The notes under the pieces were generated by a model. It worked only from the letters and a program-made list of their open reading frames with translations. It was not told where the DNA came from and did not search any database. From Streptomyces sp. SID3212 (lineage in GTDB: Bacteria; Actinomycetota; Actinomycetes; Streptomycetales; Streptomycetaceae): 60,010 bases of DNA. Positions 1 through 7,679 of this stretch are shown in pieces. Within the stretch, counting starts at the first letter, position 1, and every line of letters starts with the position of its first letter. The stretch spans positions 1 through 60,010 of the forward strand of contig NZ_WWJY01000167.1 in the NCBI RefSeq assembly GCF_009865405.1, read 5' to 3'. Position numbers and translations under genes: made by a program.

Positions 1-1
1 G

Positions 2-1138
2 GCGCGGGCCGGCGCGGCGGAGGCGGGTGCCCCGCGGACCGCTCCCGGCCGTGACCGCTACCTCGATCTGCTGCGCGGGGTCGCGCTGGTCCGCGTCGTG
101 GTCTTCCACATCTTCGGGTGGGCCTGGCTGACGATCGTCTTCCCCTCGATGGGCGTGATGTTCGCGCTGGCGGGCTCGCTGATGGCCCGCTCGCTCTCGA
201 ACCGCACCCCGTGGAGCGTGATCCGGGGGCGGCTGCGCCGGCTGCTGCCGCCCATGTGGGCGTTCGCGGCGGTGGTCGTACCGGTGATCTTCCTGCTGGG
301 CTGGGACCCGGCGCGGGAGGAGGGGATGTGGGGTCTGGCGAAGCTGGGCAACTACCTCCTGCCGCTGGGCGCGCCGCCGTACCCGTACGTGAGCGGGTCC
401 GCGAGCGGCTGGCTGGAGGAGTCCTGGGCGGAGCAGGTGGTGGGACCGCTCTGGTACATCCGCGCGTACCTCTGGTTCGTCCTCGCGTCCCCCTTGCTGC
501 TGTGGGCGTTCCGCAAGGTGCCGTGGGCGGCGCTGGCGTTCCCGCTCGTCCTCACCGCCGCGATCGAGACGGGCCTGCTGACGATCCCCGGCGAGACCGG
601 CCTCGCGGTGACCGACTTCGCGGTGTACGGCGCCTGCTGGGTGCTCGGATTCGCCCACCAGGACGGGCTGTTCCGGCGGATCCCGCGCTATCTGACGGTC
701 TCGTCGGCCGCGCTGCTCATGGCCTTCGGCCTGTGGTGGGCCTCGGGCCATCCGGGACCCGAGGGGTGGAACCTCGACGAGATGCCCCTCACCGAGGCGA
801 CCTGGTCGCTCGGGTTCGTGGCGATCCTGCTCCAGTACGCCCCGTCCTGGCGCGAACTCCCCGGCCGGCTGGCCCGGTTCGACCCGCTGGTCACCCTGGC
901 CAACAACCGCGCCGTGACGATCTACCTCTGGCACAACCTGCTGATCATGGCGACCGTCCCGATGATCGACCAGCTCTGGAACATCCCGGGCATCGACGCG
1001 TTCTCGGCCGAACTGGACGCCTCGTACGGGGTGCTGACCCTGCTCCTGGTCTGGCCGCTGATCGCCCTGATGATCCTGGCGATGGGCTGGGTGGAGGACG
1101 TGGCGGCACGCCGCCGCCCACGGCTCTGGCCGACCTGA
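2..1138 (+). CDS. Acyltransferase-3 family membrane protein (5' end outside window)
   Basis: The frame is open from the left edge and its visible N-terminus reads RDRYLDLLRGVALVRVVVFH, the usual first-helix signature of acyltransferase-3 (OafA-like) integral membrane acyltransferases. It is followed by about ten hydrophobic helices, basic loops such as RGRLRRLLPPMW, and a C-terminal helix ending in RRRPRLWPT. These proteins move acyl groups onto sugars or other acceptors across the membrane; the substrate here cannot be told. A GTG at 98 is only an internal valine because the conserved signature lies upstream of it, so the true start is left of the window. Confidence 0.8.
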   Translation, partial: ARAGAAEAGAPRTAPGRDRYLDLLRGVALVRVVVFHIFGWAWLTIVFPSMGVMFALAGSLMARSLSNRTPWSVIRGRLRRLLPPMWAFAAVVVPVIFLLGWDPAREEGMWGLAKLGNYLLPLGAPPYPYVSGSASGWLEESWAEQVVGPLWYIRAYLWFVLASPLLLWAFRKVPWAALAFPLVLTAAIETGLLTIPGETGLAVTDFAVYGACWVLGFAHQDGLFRRIPRYLTVSSAALLMAFGLWWASGHPGPEGWNLDEMPLTEATWSLGFVAILLQYAPSWRELPGRLARFDPLVTLANNRAVTIYLWHNLLIMATVPMIDQLWNIPGIDAFSAELDASYGVLTLLLVWPLIALMILAMGWVEDVAARRRPRLWPT

Positions 1139-1304
1139 CGCCGGTACGGGACCTGGGGGCGCGCGCCCGCTTCCGGCGCCCCGTGTCCCCCGTCTGTGTC
1201 CTCTGTCGCCCCGGCTACGGCCCGCCTCTGCCCGGACGCCCCGAAACGTACCGATCCTTGTGGAAGGACGGAAATGGACGGATCGGCACGAGGACGGAAG
1301 GCAC

Positions 1305-1490
1305 ATGCGAAAGTCGGAACAAGGCCGCGACCACCGGGGAGCGCGCGAGCGCGCGCTCCCCGGATGTGACGTCTGCGCCGCCCTGCTCAAGCAGCGGGCG
1401 GACGCGCGTCGGGTGGGCGACTACGGCGCGGCGCTCGCGTACGGCCGGGAGCTGGAGAACCACCCGCACCCGGCCGCCGCCCCCCGCTGA
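1305..1490 (+). CDS. Small CxxC protein of a Streptomyces-type family
   Basis: A 61-aa ORF starts at ATG 1305 after a GGAAGG ribosome-binding site. It contains CDVCAALLKQRADARRVGDY followed by YGRELENHPH. This Cys-x2-Cys, QR-x-A-x4-GD pattern resembles small hypothetical proteins that I recognise in many Streptomyces genomes; no function is known to me. The first about 20 residues are basic and low in complexity, so the true start could be slightly different. It stands alone between the acyltransferase and the convergent exporter gene. Confidence 0.5.
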   Translation: MRKSEQGRDHRGARERALPGCDVCAALLKQRADARRVGDYGAALAYGRELENHPHPAAAPR

Positions 1491-1535
1491 CGGCCACGCC
1501 GTCCGCGCCGGGTCCGGCGTGCCGTCCGTGACCGT

Positions 1536-3071
1536 CTACATGTGGACGGCCTGGACGCCCTCCGGAGCCGGTTGCGGGCGGCCGCCCCGGTACATCACCA
1601 GGGCGAGCACCGCGCCGACGGCGAAGATGCCGGCCGACCACCAGTAGGCGGTCGAGTAGCTCTCCAGCTGCGCCTGGGCGAGCGCCCCCGGGGTCGGCTT
1701 CCGGTTCGACAGGTAGCTGGTCGCCGCGCTCGCCGCCAGCGTGCTCAGCAGCGCGGTGCCGATCGAACCGCCCACCTGCTGCATGGTGTTGACGGTCGCC
1801 GAGGCGACCCCCGCGTCCTCCACGGAGACCCCGGAGGTGGACACGCTCATCGCGGTCGGCATCACCAGGCCGAGTCCGAAGCCGATGACCAGCAGCGGCG
1901 GGAGCACATGGGCCGAGTAGGTGCTGCTCAGGTCGAGCGCGGTGAGCCACGCCATGCCGACGGCGGCCATCGCCATGCCCACCGGGACGATCGGCCGGGG
2001 GCCGTACTTCGGCAGCAGGGTGTTGGTGACCAGGGTCGCGGAGACCATCAGGATGCCGATCATCGGCAGGAAGGCGAGGCCGGTCTTGACCGGCGTGTAG
2101 TGCAGCGAGGCCTGGAGGTAGTAGGTCAGGAAGAGGAAGACCCCGAACATGCCCGCGCCGGAGATGGCGAGCATCGTGAAGGACGCCCCGCGGTCCCGGT
2201 CGAGCAGGACGCGCAGCGGCAGCAGGGGGCTCTTCGACCTGGTCTGCCACCAGGTGAACGCCGCCAGCAGCACCGCGCCGGCCAGCAGGAAGCCCCAGGT
2301 GAGCGGGGAGCTCCAGTCGTGCGTCTCCGCGTTGGAGAAGCCGTACACCAGTCCGAAGAGGCCGGTGGTGACCAGGACGGTGCCCGGCAGGTCCAGCTTC
2401 GGCCGGTCGGCCGGGGCGCCCTTGCGGAGGAAGACCAGGCCGCCGACGAAGGCGAACACGGCGAAGAAGAGGTTGACGTAGAGCGTCCAGCGCCAGTTCA
2501 GGTGCTCGGTGAGCAGGCCGCCGAGCAGCAGGCCGACGCCGCCGCCCGCGCCGCCGATGGCGCCGTAGATGCCGAAGGCCTTGGCGCGCTCCTTGGCCCC
2601 GGTGAAGGTCGTGTTGAGCAGGGCCAGCGCGGCCGGTGCGAGCATCGCGCCGAACACGCCCTGGAGGGCGCGGCCGGTGACCAGCACCTCGAAGTTCTGG
2701 GCAGCGCCGGCCAGGGCCGAGGCGGCGGCGAAGCCGGCGACGCCTATGAGGAAGACGATCCGGCGGCCGATGAGGTCGGCCAGGCGTCCGCCGAGGAGCA
2801 GCAGGCTGCCGAAGGCGAGCGCGTACGACGTGACGATCCACTGCCGGTTGTTGTCGTTGAAGCCGAGCGCCTGCTGGGCCGAGGGCAGGGCGATGTTCAC
2901 GATGGTCGCGTCGAGGACGACCATCAGCTGGGCCAGCGCGATGACGGTCAGCACCCACCACCGGTGGTTCGCGCGCTCCGGCTTGTCCGTCTCCCGCGCC
3001 GTATCGGGCGGGACCTGCTTCTGCGGGGGTACGTCACCGACGGACGTGTCGGCGGGGGACTTGGCTGCCAT
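1536..3071 (-). CDS. MFS drug exporter, DHA2 (EmrB/QacA) family
   Basis: The 511-aa product has 14 predicted transmembrane helices and the DHA2 signatures LDATIVNIALPSAQQAL (helix 1), GRLADLIGRR (loop 2-3) and GRALQGVFGAMLAPAALALL (motif C-like). It should pump hydrophobic drugs out using the proton gradient. The start is set at 3071 because AGGAG lies 7 bases upstream; the frame continues further but without a site. The gene is divergent from the TetR gene at 3312, and an ACGAAAC-N-GTTTCGT operator lies 34 bases before its start codon, so it is very probably repressed by that regulator and induced by a drug ligand. Confidence 0.9.
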   Translation of the reverse strand: MAAKSPADTSVGDVPPQKQVPPDTARETDKPERANHRWWVLTVIALAQLMVVLDATIVNIALPSAQQALGFNDNNRQWIVTSYALAFGSLLLLGGRLADLIGRRIVFLIGVAGFAAASALAGAAQNFEVLVTGRALQGVFGAMLAPAALALLNTTFTGAKERAKAFGIYGAIGGAGGGVGLLLGGLLTEHLNWRWTLYVNLFFAVFAFVGGLVFLRKGAPADRPKLDLPGTVLVTTGLFGLVYGFSNAETHDWSSPLTWGFLLAGAVLLAAFTWWQTRSKSPLLPLRVLLDRDRGASFTMLAISGAGMFGVFLFLTYYLQASLHYTPVKTGLAFLPMIGILMVSATLVTNTLLPKYGPRPIVPVGMAMAAVGMAWLTALDLSSTYSAHVLPPLLVIGFGLGLVMPTAMSVSTSGVSVEDAGVASATVNTMQQVGGSIGTALLSTLAASAATSYLSNRKPTPGALAQAQLESYSTAYWWSAGIFAVGAVLALVMYRGGRPQPAPEGVQAVHM

Positions 3072-3105
3072 GGGCCGGACTCCTGAAGTGGGACGACAGA
3101 GGAGA

Positions 3106-3120
3106 ACGAAACTGTTTCGT
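3106..3120. promoter_or_regulatory. TetR-type operator 1 (ACGAAAC-T-GTTTCGT)
   Basis: This is a perfect 7+1+7 inverted repeat just upstream of the DHA2 exporter start. An almost identical copy sits before the regulator gene at 3275. Paired identical palindromes in a divergent TetR/MFS promoter region are the classical arrangement for a repressor that controls both itself and the pump. Confidence 0.8.
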
Positions 3121-3274
3121 ACTCGACTGACCATAGGACCGCCCCGGCCGAAACGCAAAAGATTCACTGCCGGTGGCTACCTCCTCACGCCCTGGATGTG
3201 CGACGCTCCCGTTCGCGGATGTGCAACGCTCCAGGTCGCGGGGGTGGGGCGGGTCCGGGGTACGTTAGTAGTGT

Positions 3275-3289
3275 ACGAAACAGTTTCGT
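3275..3289. promoter_or_regulatory. TetR-type operator 2 (ACGAAAC-A-GTTTCGT)
   Basis: This perfect inverted repeat differs from operator 1 only in the central base. It ends 22 bases before the GTG start of the TetR gene, so it should mediate autoregulation. Confidence 0.8.
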
Positions 3290-3311
3290 TCGTTGGTGGA
3301 GGTGATCGGCC

Positions 3312-3884
3312 GTGGCAGGCACCAGGCTCAAGCCGGAGCGCGAGGCCGAGATGTACGGGGCGGTGCTCGACCTGTTGCGTGAGGTCGGGTACGACGCGCT
3401 GACGATGGACGCCGTCGCCGCCCGTACGCGCTCCAGCAAGGCCACGCTCTACCGCCAGTGGGGGAGCAAGCCCGAGCTGGTGGTCCGCGCCCTGCGGCAC
3501 AACAAGCCCGCCGCGTTCCAGGAGATCGACACCGGATCGCTCCGCGGCGACTTCCACGCGATGGCCGAGCTCAGCGACGACTGCAAGATGGAGGAGGACG
3601 CCGCCCTGATGCGGAGCCTGCTCCACGTCGTGCACGCGAACCCCGATCTCCACAAGGCACTGCGCGAGCTGCTGGTCGAGCCGGAGATGACGGGGCTCGG
3701 CATACTGCTGCGACGCGCCGTGGACCGCGGCGAGCTGCCGGCGGACCATCCCGCGTTCCCCTTCGTCACCCACATGCTGGTGGGCGCGTTCGTCGCGCGG
3801 CAGCTCATCGAGGACAAGCCGGTCGACCGCGCGTTCCTCTCCGACTACCTCGACGCAGTGGTCCTCCCCGCCCTGGGCGTCTGA
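3312..3884 (+). CDS. TetR-family transcriptional repressor
   Basis: The 190-aa protein has an N-terminal helix-turn-helix with AVLDLLREVGYDALTMDAVAARTRSSKATLYRQWGSK split over residues 15-50, the typical TetR recognition region ending in ATLYRQW. The C-terminal all-helical part would form the ligand pocket and dimer face. The GTG start follows GGAGGTG at a good distance. Its position opposite the DHA2 exporter, with two shared palindromes between them, makes it the likely local repressor of that pump. The ligand is unknown. Confidence 0.9.
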   Translation: MAGTRLKPEREAEMYGAVLDLLREVGYDALTMDAVAARTRSSKATLYRQWGSKPELVVRALRHNKPAAFQEIDTGSLRGDFHAMAELSDDCKMEEDAALMRSLLHVVHANPDLHKALRELLVEPEMTGLGILLRRAVDRGELPADHPAFPFVTHMLVGAFVARQLIEDKPVDRAFLSDYLDAVVLPALGV

Positions 3885-4100
3885 TCCGCTGCCCGCCGCC
3901 CCTCACGCGGGCGGTATACCTTCGCCCGCCCGCGCCGGGACCCGTACGGATGCCGTACGAGCCCAGGCCCGCCGAGGTACCGGTCCGCCGCGCCCGTACG
4001 TAACACCGCCGACATCCCCGCGCACCGGGCCCGTCACGCACCCTTGGCAGGCTCGGCCGCCATCGACGGTGACGGGTGACGGACGAATGGCCGGAGAGGC

Positions 4101-5240
4101 ATGGACGGACAACAGCACGGCCCCCTCTCGGGGTTCACGATCGGCGTCACGGCGGCCCGGCGGGCCGCCGAACTCGGTGAGCTGCTCCGGCGCCGCGGCG
4201 GCGCCGTCCTGCACGCGCCCGCCCTGCGGATCGTGCCGCCCGCCGACGACACCGAACTCCGCGCCGCCACCGAGGACGTGATCGCGCGCGCCCCGGACGT
4301 CGTCGTGGCGACCACGGCCGTCGGCCTCCGCGGCTGGCTGGAGGCCGCCGCCGGGTGGGGACGCGGGGAGGAACTCCTCGACCGGCTGCACGGCGCCGAG
4401 TTGCTCGCCCGCGGGCCCAAGGTCAGGGGCGCCGTCCGGGCCGCCGGGCTGGTCGAGGCGTGGTCACCGGCGTCCGAGTCCATGGCCGACGTGCTGGAAC
4501 GGCTGCTCGGGGAGGGCGTCGAGGGCCGCAGGATCGCCGTACAGCTGCACGGCGAACCGCTGCCCGGATTCGCCGAGGCGCTGCGGGCCGGGGGCGCCGA
4601 CGTCGTGCCCGTACCGGTCCACCGGTGGATGCCCCCGGCGGACCTCGGACCCCTCGACCGGCTGATCGACGCCACCGTCGCCCGCGCCGTGGACGCCGTC
4701 ACCTTCACCAGCGCGCCCGCCGCCGCCTCGCTGCTCGCCCGCGCCGAACACCGCGGCCGGCTGGCCGACCTCCTCGACGCCCTCCACCACGACGTGCCGG
4801 CGGCCTGCGTGGGACCGGTCACCGCGCTGCCGCTCCAGGCGCGGGGCATCGACACCCTCCAGCCCGACCGCTTCCGCATGGGCCCCCTCGTCGACGTGCT
4901 CTGCGCCGAACTGCCCGCCCGCGCCCGTACGTTGCCGGTCGCCGGACGGCGTGTGGAGATACGGGGCCACGCCGTCCTGGTCGACGGCGACCTGCGTCCC
5001 GTACCCCCGGCGGGCATGGCGCTGCTGCACGCGCTGACCCGGCGGCCGGGGTGGGTGGTCTCGCGCGGGGAGCTGCTGCGGGCGCTGCCCGGCGCGGGGC
5101 GCGACGAACACGCGGTGGAGACGGCGATGGCCCGCCTCAGGACCGCGCTGGGCGCCCCGAAGCTGATCCACACGGTGGTCAAACGCGGATACCGGCTGGC
5201 GCTGGACCCGTCCGCCGACACCAAGTACGGGACCGGCTGA
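4101..5240 (+). CDS. Uroporphyrinogen-III synthase fused to a winged-helix DNA-binding domain
   Basis: Residues 1 to about 265 match the HemD fold: FTIGVTAARRAAELGELLRR at the start, VVVATTAVGLRGWLEAA in the first lobe, and FTSAPAAASLLARAE in the second lobe. HemD closes hydroxymethylbilane to uroporphyrinogen III. Residues from about 285 to the end (VEIRGHAVLVDGDLRPVPPAGMALLHAL, SRGELLRALPG, VETAMARLRTALG, IHTVVKRGYRLAL) form an OmpR/PhoB-type winged helix. Such HemD-response-regulator-effector fusions are known in actinobacteria, often linked to nitrite or siroheme metabolism; no such genes are adjacent here. It may be a tetrapyrrole-sensing regulator rather than the housekeeping HemD. Confidence 0.85.
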   Translation: MDGQQHGPLSGFTIGVTAARRAAELGELLRRRGGAVLHAPALRIVPPADDTELRAATEDVIARAPDVVVATTAVGLRGWLEAAAGWGRGEELLDRLHGAELLARGPKVRGAVRAAGLVEAWSPASESMADVLERLLGEGVEGRRIAVQLHGEPLPGFAEALRAGGADVVPVPVHRWMPPADLGPLDRLIDATVARAVDAVTFTSAPAAASLLARAEHRGRLADLLDALHHDVPAACVGPVTALPLQARGIDTLQPDRFRMGPLVDVLCAELPARARTLPVAGRRVEIRGHAVLVDGDLRPVPPAGMALLHALTRRPGWVVSRGELLRALPGAGRDEHAVETAMARLRTALGAPKLIHTVVKRGYRLALDPSADTKYGTG

Positions 5241-5350
5241 CAACACGGCGTGCCGGTAGCAGGGGTTCCGGACGCGCCTCGGGGCAGGCACTCTGAGAGG
5301 ACGGCGCGGCGACGGCGCTCACCGGTGAACCCCGAGGCGGTGACAGGCAC

Positions 5351-5950
5351 ATGGCGGCGGGCATGGGCTCGTACGAGTGGCGGTTCGACTCAGGACGGGT
5401 CTGTCTGGACCTGGTCGCGACCGGGGAACCCGCACCCAGAGGCGCCGAGCGGGCCGAGCGGCTCGACCGGGTGGAGCGCCTGGAGCGGTGGCTGGTCGGC
5501 TCGGGACTGGTGCCGGAGGGCACCGCGCTCGTCGCCGTCGACGCCGGCTGGGTCGGGCGGTTCGCGGAGCTGCGCGAGGGCATCGACCTGCTGGTGCGGG
5601 CCGAGATCGAGGGGTACGACGCCGGGGGCGCGCTGGAGCGGGTCAACGCGCTGGCCGCCGGGGCACCGCCCGGGATCAGGGCCGTACGGGACGAGGACGG
5701 CGCTCTGGTACGGGTGCTGGCCGGCGAGCCCGGGTGCGAGGCGCTCCTCGCGGCGATCGCGCGGGACGCCGTGGACCTGCTCACCGACCCCGCCGCCCGG
5801 TCCCGGCTGCGGCAGTGCGACGGCGACAGCTGCCGGCGGATGTACCTCGACACCTCGCGCGGCCGGCGGCGGCGCTGGTGCTCCAGCGAGGTCTGCGGCA
5901 ACCGCGAGCGGGTCGCGCGCCACCGGCGCAGGGCCGCCACGGTGCTCTGA
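5351..5950 (+). CDS. CGNR zinc-finger (ABATE domain) protein
   Basis: The 199-aa product carries an N-terminal ABATE-like region (FDSGRVCLDLVAT, LERWLVGSGLV) and a C-terminal treble-clef finger: CDGDSCRRMYLDTSRGRRRRWCSSEVCGNRERVARHRRR. The CGNR motif and four cysteines are intact. Members are presumed transcriptional regulators of stress or antibiotic genes but are poorly characterised. The upstream 110 bases contain an 8-bp long-range inverted repeat (CCTCGGGG at 5277, CCCCGAGG at 5330) that could fold the leader. The start ATG follows GAGGCGG. Confidence 0.8.
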   Translation: MAAGMGSYEWRFDSGRVCLDLVATGEPAPRGAERAERLDRVERLERWLVGSGLVPEGTALVAVDAGWVGRFAELREGIDLLVRAEIEGYDAGGALERVNALAAGAPPGIRAVRDEDGALVRVLAGEPGCEALLAAIARDAVDLLTDPAARSRLRQCDGDSCRRMYLDTSRGRRRRWCSSEVCGNRERVARHRRRAATVL

Positions 5951-6076
5951 CATGATGGCCGGGCGACGAGGAAGAAGATTTTTAAACTTTCTCACTCCTC
6001 GTTGAGTGAACCCTCCCACCGTGACCGTAGTGATGCATGAGAAGCAGCCATGAAGGTCTCGACCGGGAGGTTCCAG

Positions 6077-6667
6077 GTGCGCAAGGATGCGGCCGTGGCC
6101 GATGACCGTCCTCACCGGGCCCGACACCGGAGCGAGGCACCCCGTACCGACTCTTCCTCAGCACCTGACGAAGAGCTGATGCGCGCCCTCTACCGGGAAC
6201 ACGCCGGACCGTTGCTCGCCTACGTACTGCGTCTGGTCGCAGGCGATCGGCAGCGGGCCGAGGACGTCGTGCAGGAGACGCTCATCCGTGCCTGGAAGAA
6301 CGCCGGTCAGCTCAACAGGGCGACCGGCTCTGTCCGACCCTGGCTGGTGACGGTCGCCCGGCGTATCGTCATCGACGGTCACCGCAGCCGGCAGGCCCGG
6401 CCACAAGAGGTCGATCCGTCGCCGCTGGAGGTCATGCCCGCGGAGGACGAGATCGACAAGGCGTTGTGGCTGATGACGCTCTCAGATGCGCTCGATGATT
6501 TGACCCCTGCCCATAGGGAAGTGCTCGTAGAGACGTACTTCAAGGGTCGTACGGTCAACGAGGCCGCAGAGACGCTCGGCATACCCAGCGGGACCGTGCG
6601 TTCACGTGTGTTCTACGCACTGCGTTCCATGAAGCTCGCGCTGGAGGAGAGGGGGGTCTCCGCATGA
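6077..6667 (+). CDS. ECF-type RNA polymerase sigma factor
   Basis: The protein has sigma region 2 (ALYREHAGPLLAYVLRLV, AEDVVQETLIRAWKN) and region 4 (LTPAHREVLVETYFKGRTVNEAAETLGIPSGTVRSRVFYALRSM) and nothing between, as in ECF sigma factors. I chose GTG 6077 because GGGAGG lies 6 bases before it; an in-frame ATG at 6050 has a much weaker site and would add nine residues. The stop overlaps the start of the anti-sigma gene by ATGA, so the two are translationally coupled. An AT-richer stretch and a TCACTC-N6-GAGTGA inverted repeat at 5992-6009 lie in the promoter region. Confidence 0.9.
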   Translation: MRKDAAVADDRPHRARHRSEAPRTDSSSAPDEELMRALYREHAGPLLAYVLRLVAGDRQRAEDVVQETLIRAWKNAGQLNRATGSVRPWLVTVARRIVIDGHRSRQARPQEVDPSPLEVMPAEDEIDKALWLMTLSDALDDLTPAHREVLVETYFKGRTVNEAAETLGIPSGTVRSRVFYALRSMKLALEERGVSA

Positions 6668-7617
6668 CCACGCACGATCAGTACGGACCGGGCGACGACA
6701 GCGCGGTGCACGAAACCGTCGGCGCGTACGTCCTGGGCGTTCTGGACGACGCCGAGGCCACCGCCTTCGAGGAGCACCTGGCCGGCTGCCAGATCTGCGC
6801 CGTCCACCTGGAGGAGTTCTCCGGGATGGAGCCGATGCTGGCCATGCTCGCGGACGGACCCGGGGCGTTCGGCGCGCCCGGTGCCGCCGGCGGCGGGTCG
6901 GTCGTGCAGGGTGCCTTCGGGCAGGCCCCGCCCGGGGCGTCCCCCTTCGGACAGCTGCCCTTCGGACAGGCCGGGGCCTCCGGGCGCCTGGACCCGTTCG
7001 CGCAGCTGCCGGCCCCGCCCTCGCGGCAGGCGACCCCCAGCGTGTCCGTACAGCCGAGCCCGCAGCTCCTCGACCGGCTGGTCGACGAGGTCGCGGCTAA
7101 ACGCGCCAAGCGCAAGCGCCGGGGCATGTACCTGGTCGCGGCGGCTGCCGCGCTGATCGTCGGAGGACCGCTCGCGGCCGTGGTCGCGACCTCCGACGAC
7201 GGCAAGACGGGCAATGTGGCGGTGGGTGAGCCGAGTCCGTCGGTCGACACGGCGAACACGGCCAAGGCCGCCTTCGCCGGGATGGCCGACAAGGTCACGG
7301 CGACCGACCCGACCACCAAGGTCACCGCCACCGTCGCCATGGGGGAGAAGGGCTGGGGCACCGACACGGTGCTGGAGCTCAAGAACCTCAAAGGCCCGGA
7401 GAAGTGCAGCCTGATCGCCGTCTCCAAGACCGGCGAGGAGGAGACCACCAGCTCCTGGACGGTCCCCGCGTGGGGGTACGGCATCCCGGACGGGCCGAAC
7501 AAGTGGTCCAGGGCGCCCCTGTACGTCCACGGCGGTACGGCCATGCAGGCCAAGGACATCGATCACTTCGAGGTCCGGACGTTCGACGGCAAGTCACTGG
7601 TGAAGGTCGACGCCTGA
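6664..7617 (+). CDS. Membrane-anchored anti-sigma factor with zinc-binding N-terminus
   Basis: The N-terminus has the zf-HC2 pattern H-x3-C-x2-C in EEHLAGCQICAVHLEEF, which binds ECF sigma factors in the cytosol. A Pro/Gly/Phe-rich linker with repeats of the type FGQAPPGASPFGQLPFGQAG covers residues about 60-125, then one transmembrane helix (YLVAAAAALIVGGPLAAVVA, about 160-180) and an extracytoplasmic C-terminal domain of about 130 residues. The topology suggests that an outside signal releases the sigma factor encoded immediately upstream. The outer domain is not one that I can name. Confidence 0.88.
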   Translation: MTTHDQYGPGDDSAVHETVGAYVLGVLDDAEATAFEEHLAGCQICAVHLEEFSGMEPMLAMLADGPGAFGAPGAAGGGSVVQGAFGQAPPGASPFGQLPFGQAGASGRLDPFAQLPAPPSRQATPSVSVQPSPQLLDRLVDEVAAKRAKRKRRGMYLVAAAAALIVGGPLAAVVATSDDGKTGNVAVGEPSPSVDTANTAKAAFAGMADKVTATDPTTKVTATVAMGEKGWGTDTVLELKNLKGPEKCSLIAVSKTGEEETTSSWTVPAWGYGIPDGPNKWSRAPLYVHGGTAMQAKDIDHFEVRTFDGKSLVKVDA

Positions 7618-7679
7618 CACAGCCGCCCCCTTCGCGTACGGTTGACGGCTGCCCGTTGCACGTCACGAAGGGGGCCTCG

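Noticed and set aside
1387-2961. Long antisense and out-of-frame ORFs over the exporter, and similar long ORFs throughout
   Set aside because: They overlap clearly homologous genes, consist of Arg/Pro/Gly/Ala-rich low-complexity protein and reflect codon-position GC bias only.
7621-7679. A rifamycin-associated element before the HelD-like gene
   Set aside because: I could not find the expected long palindrome in this short gap.
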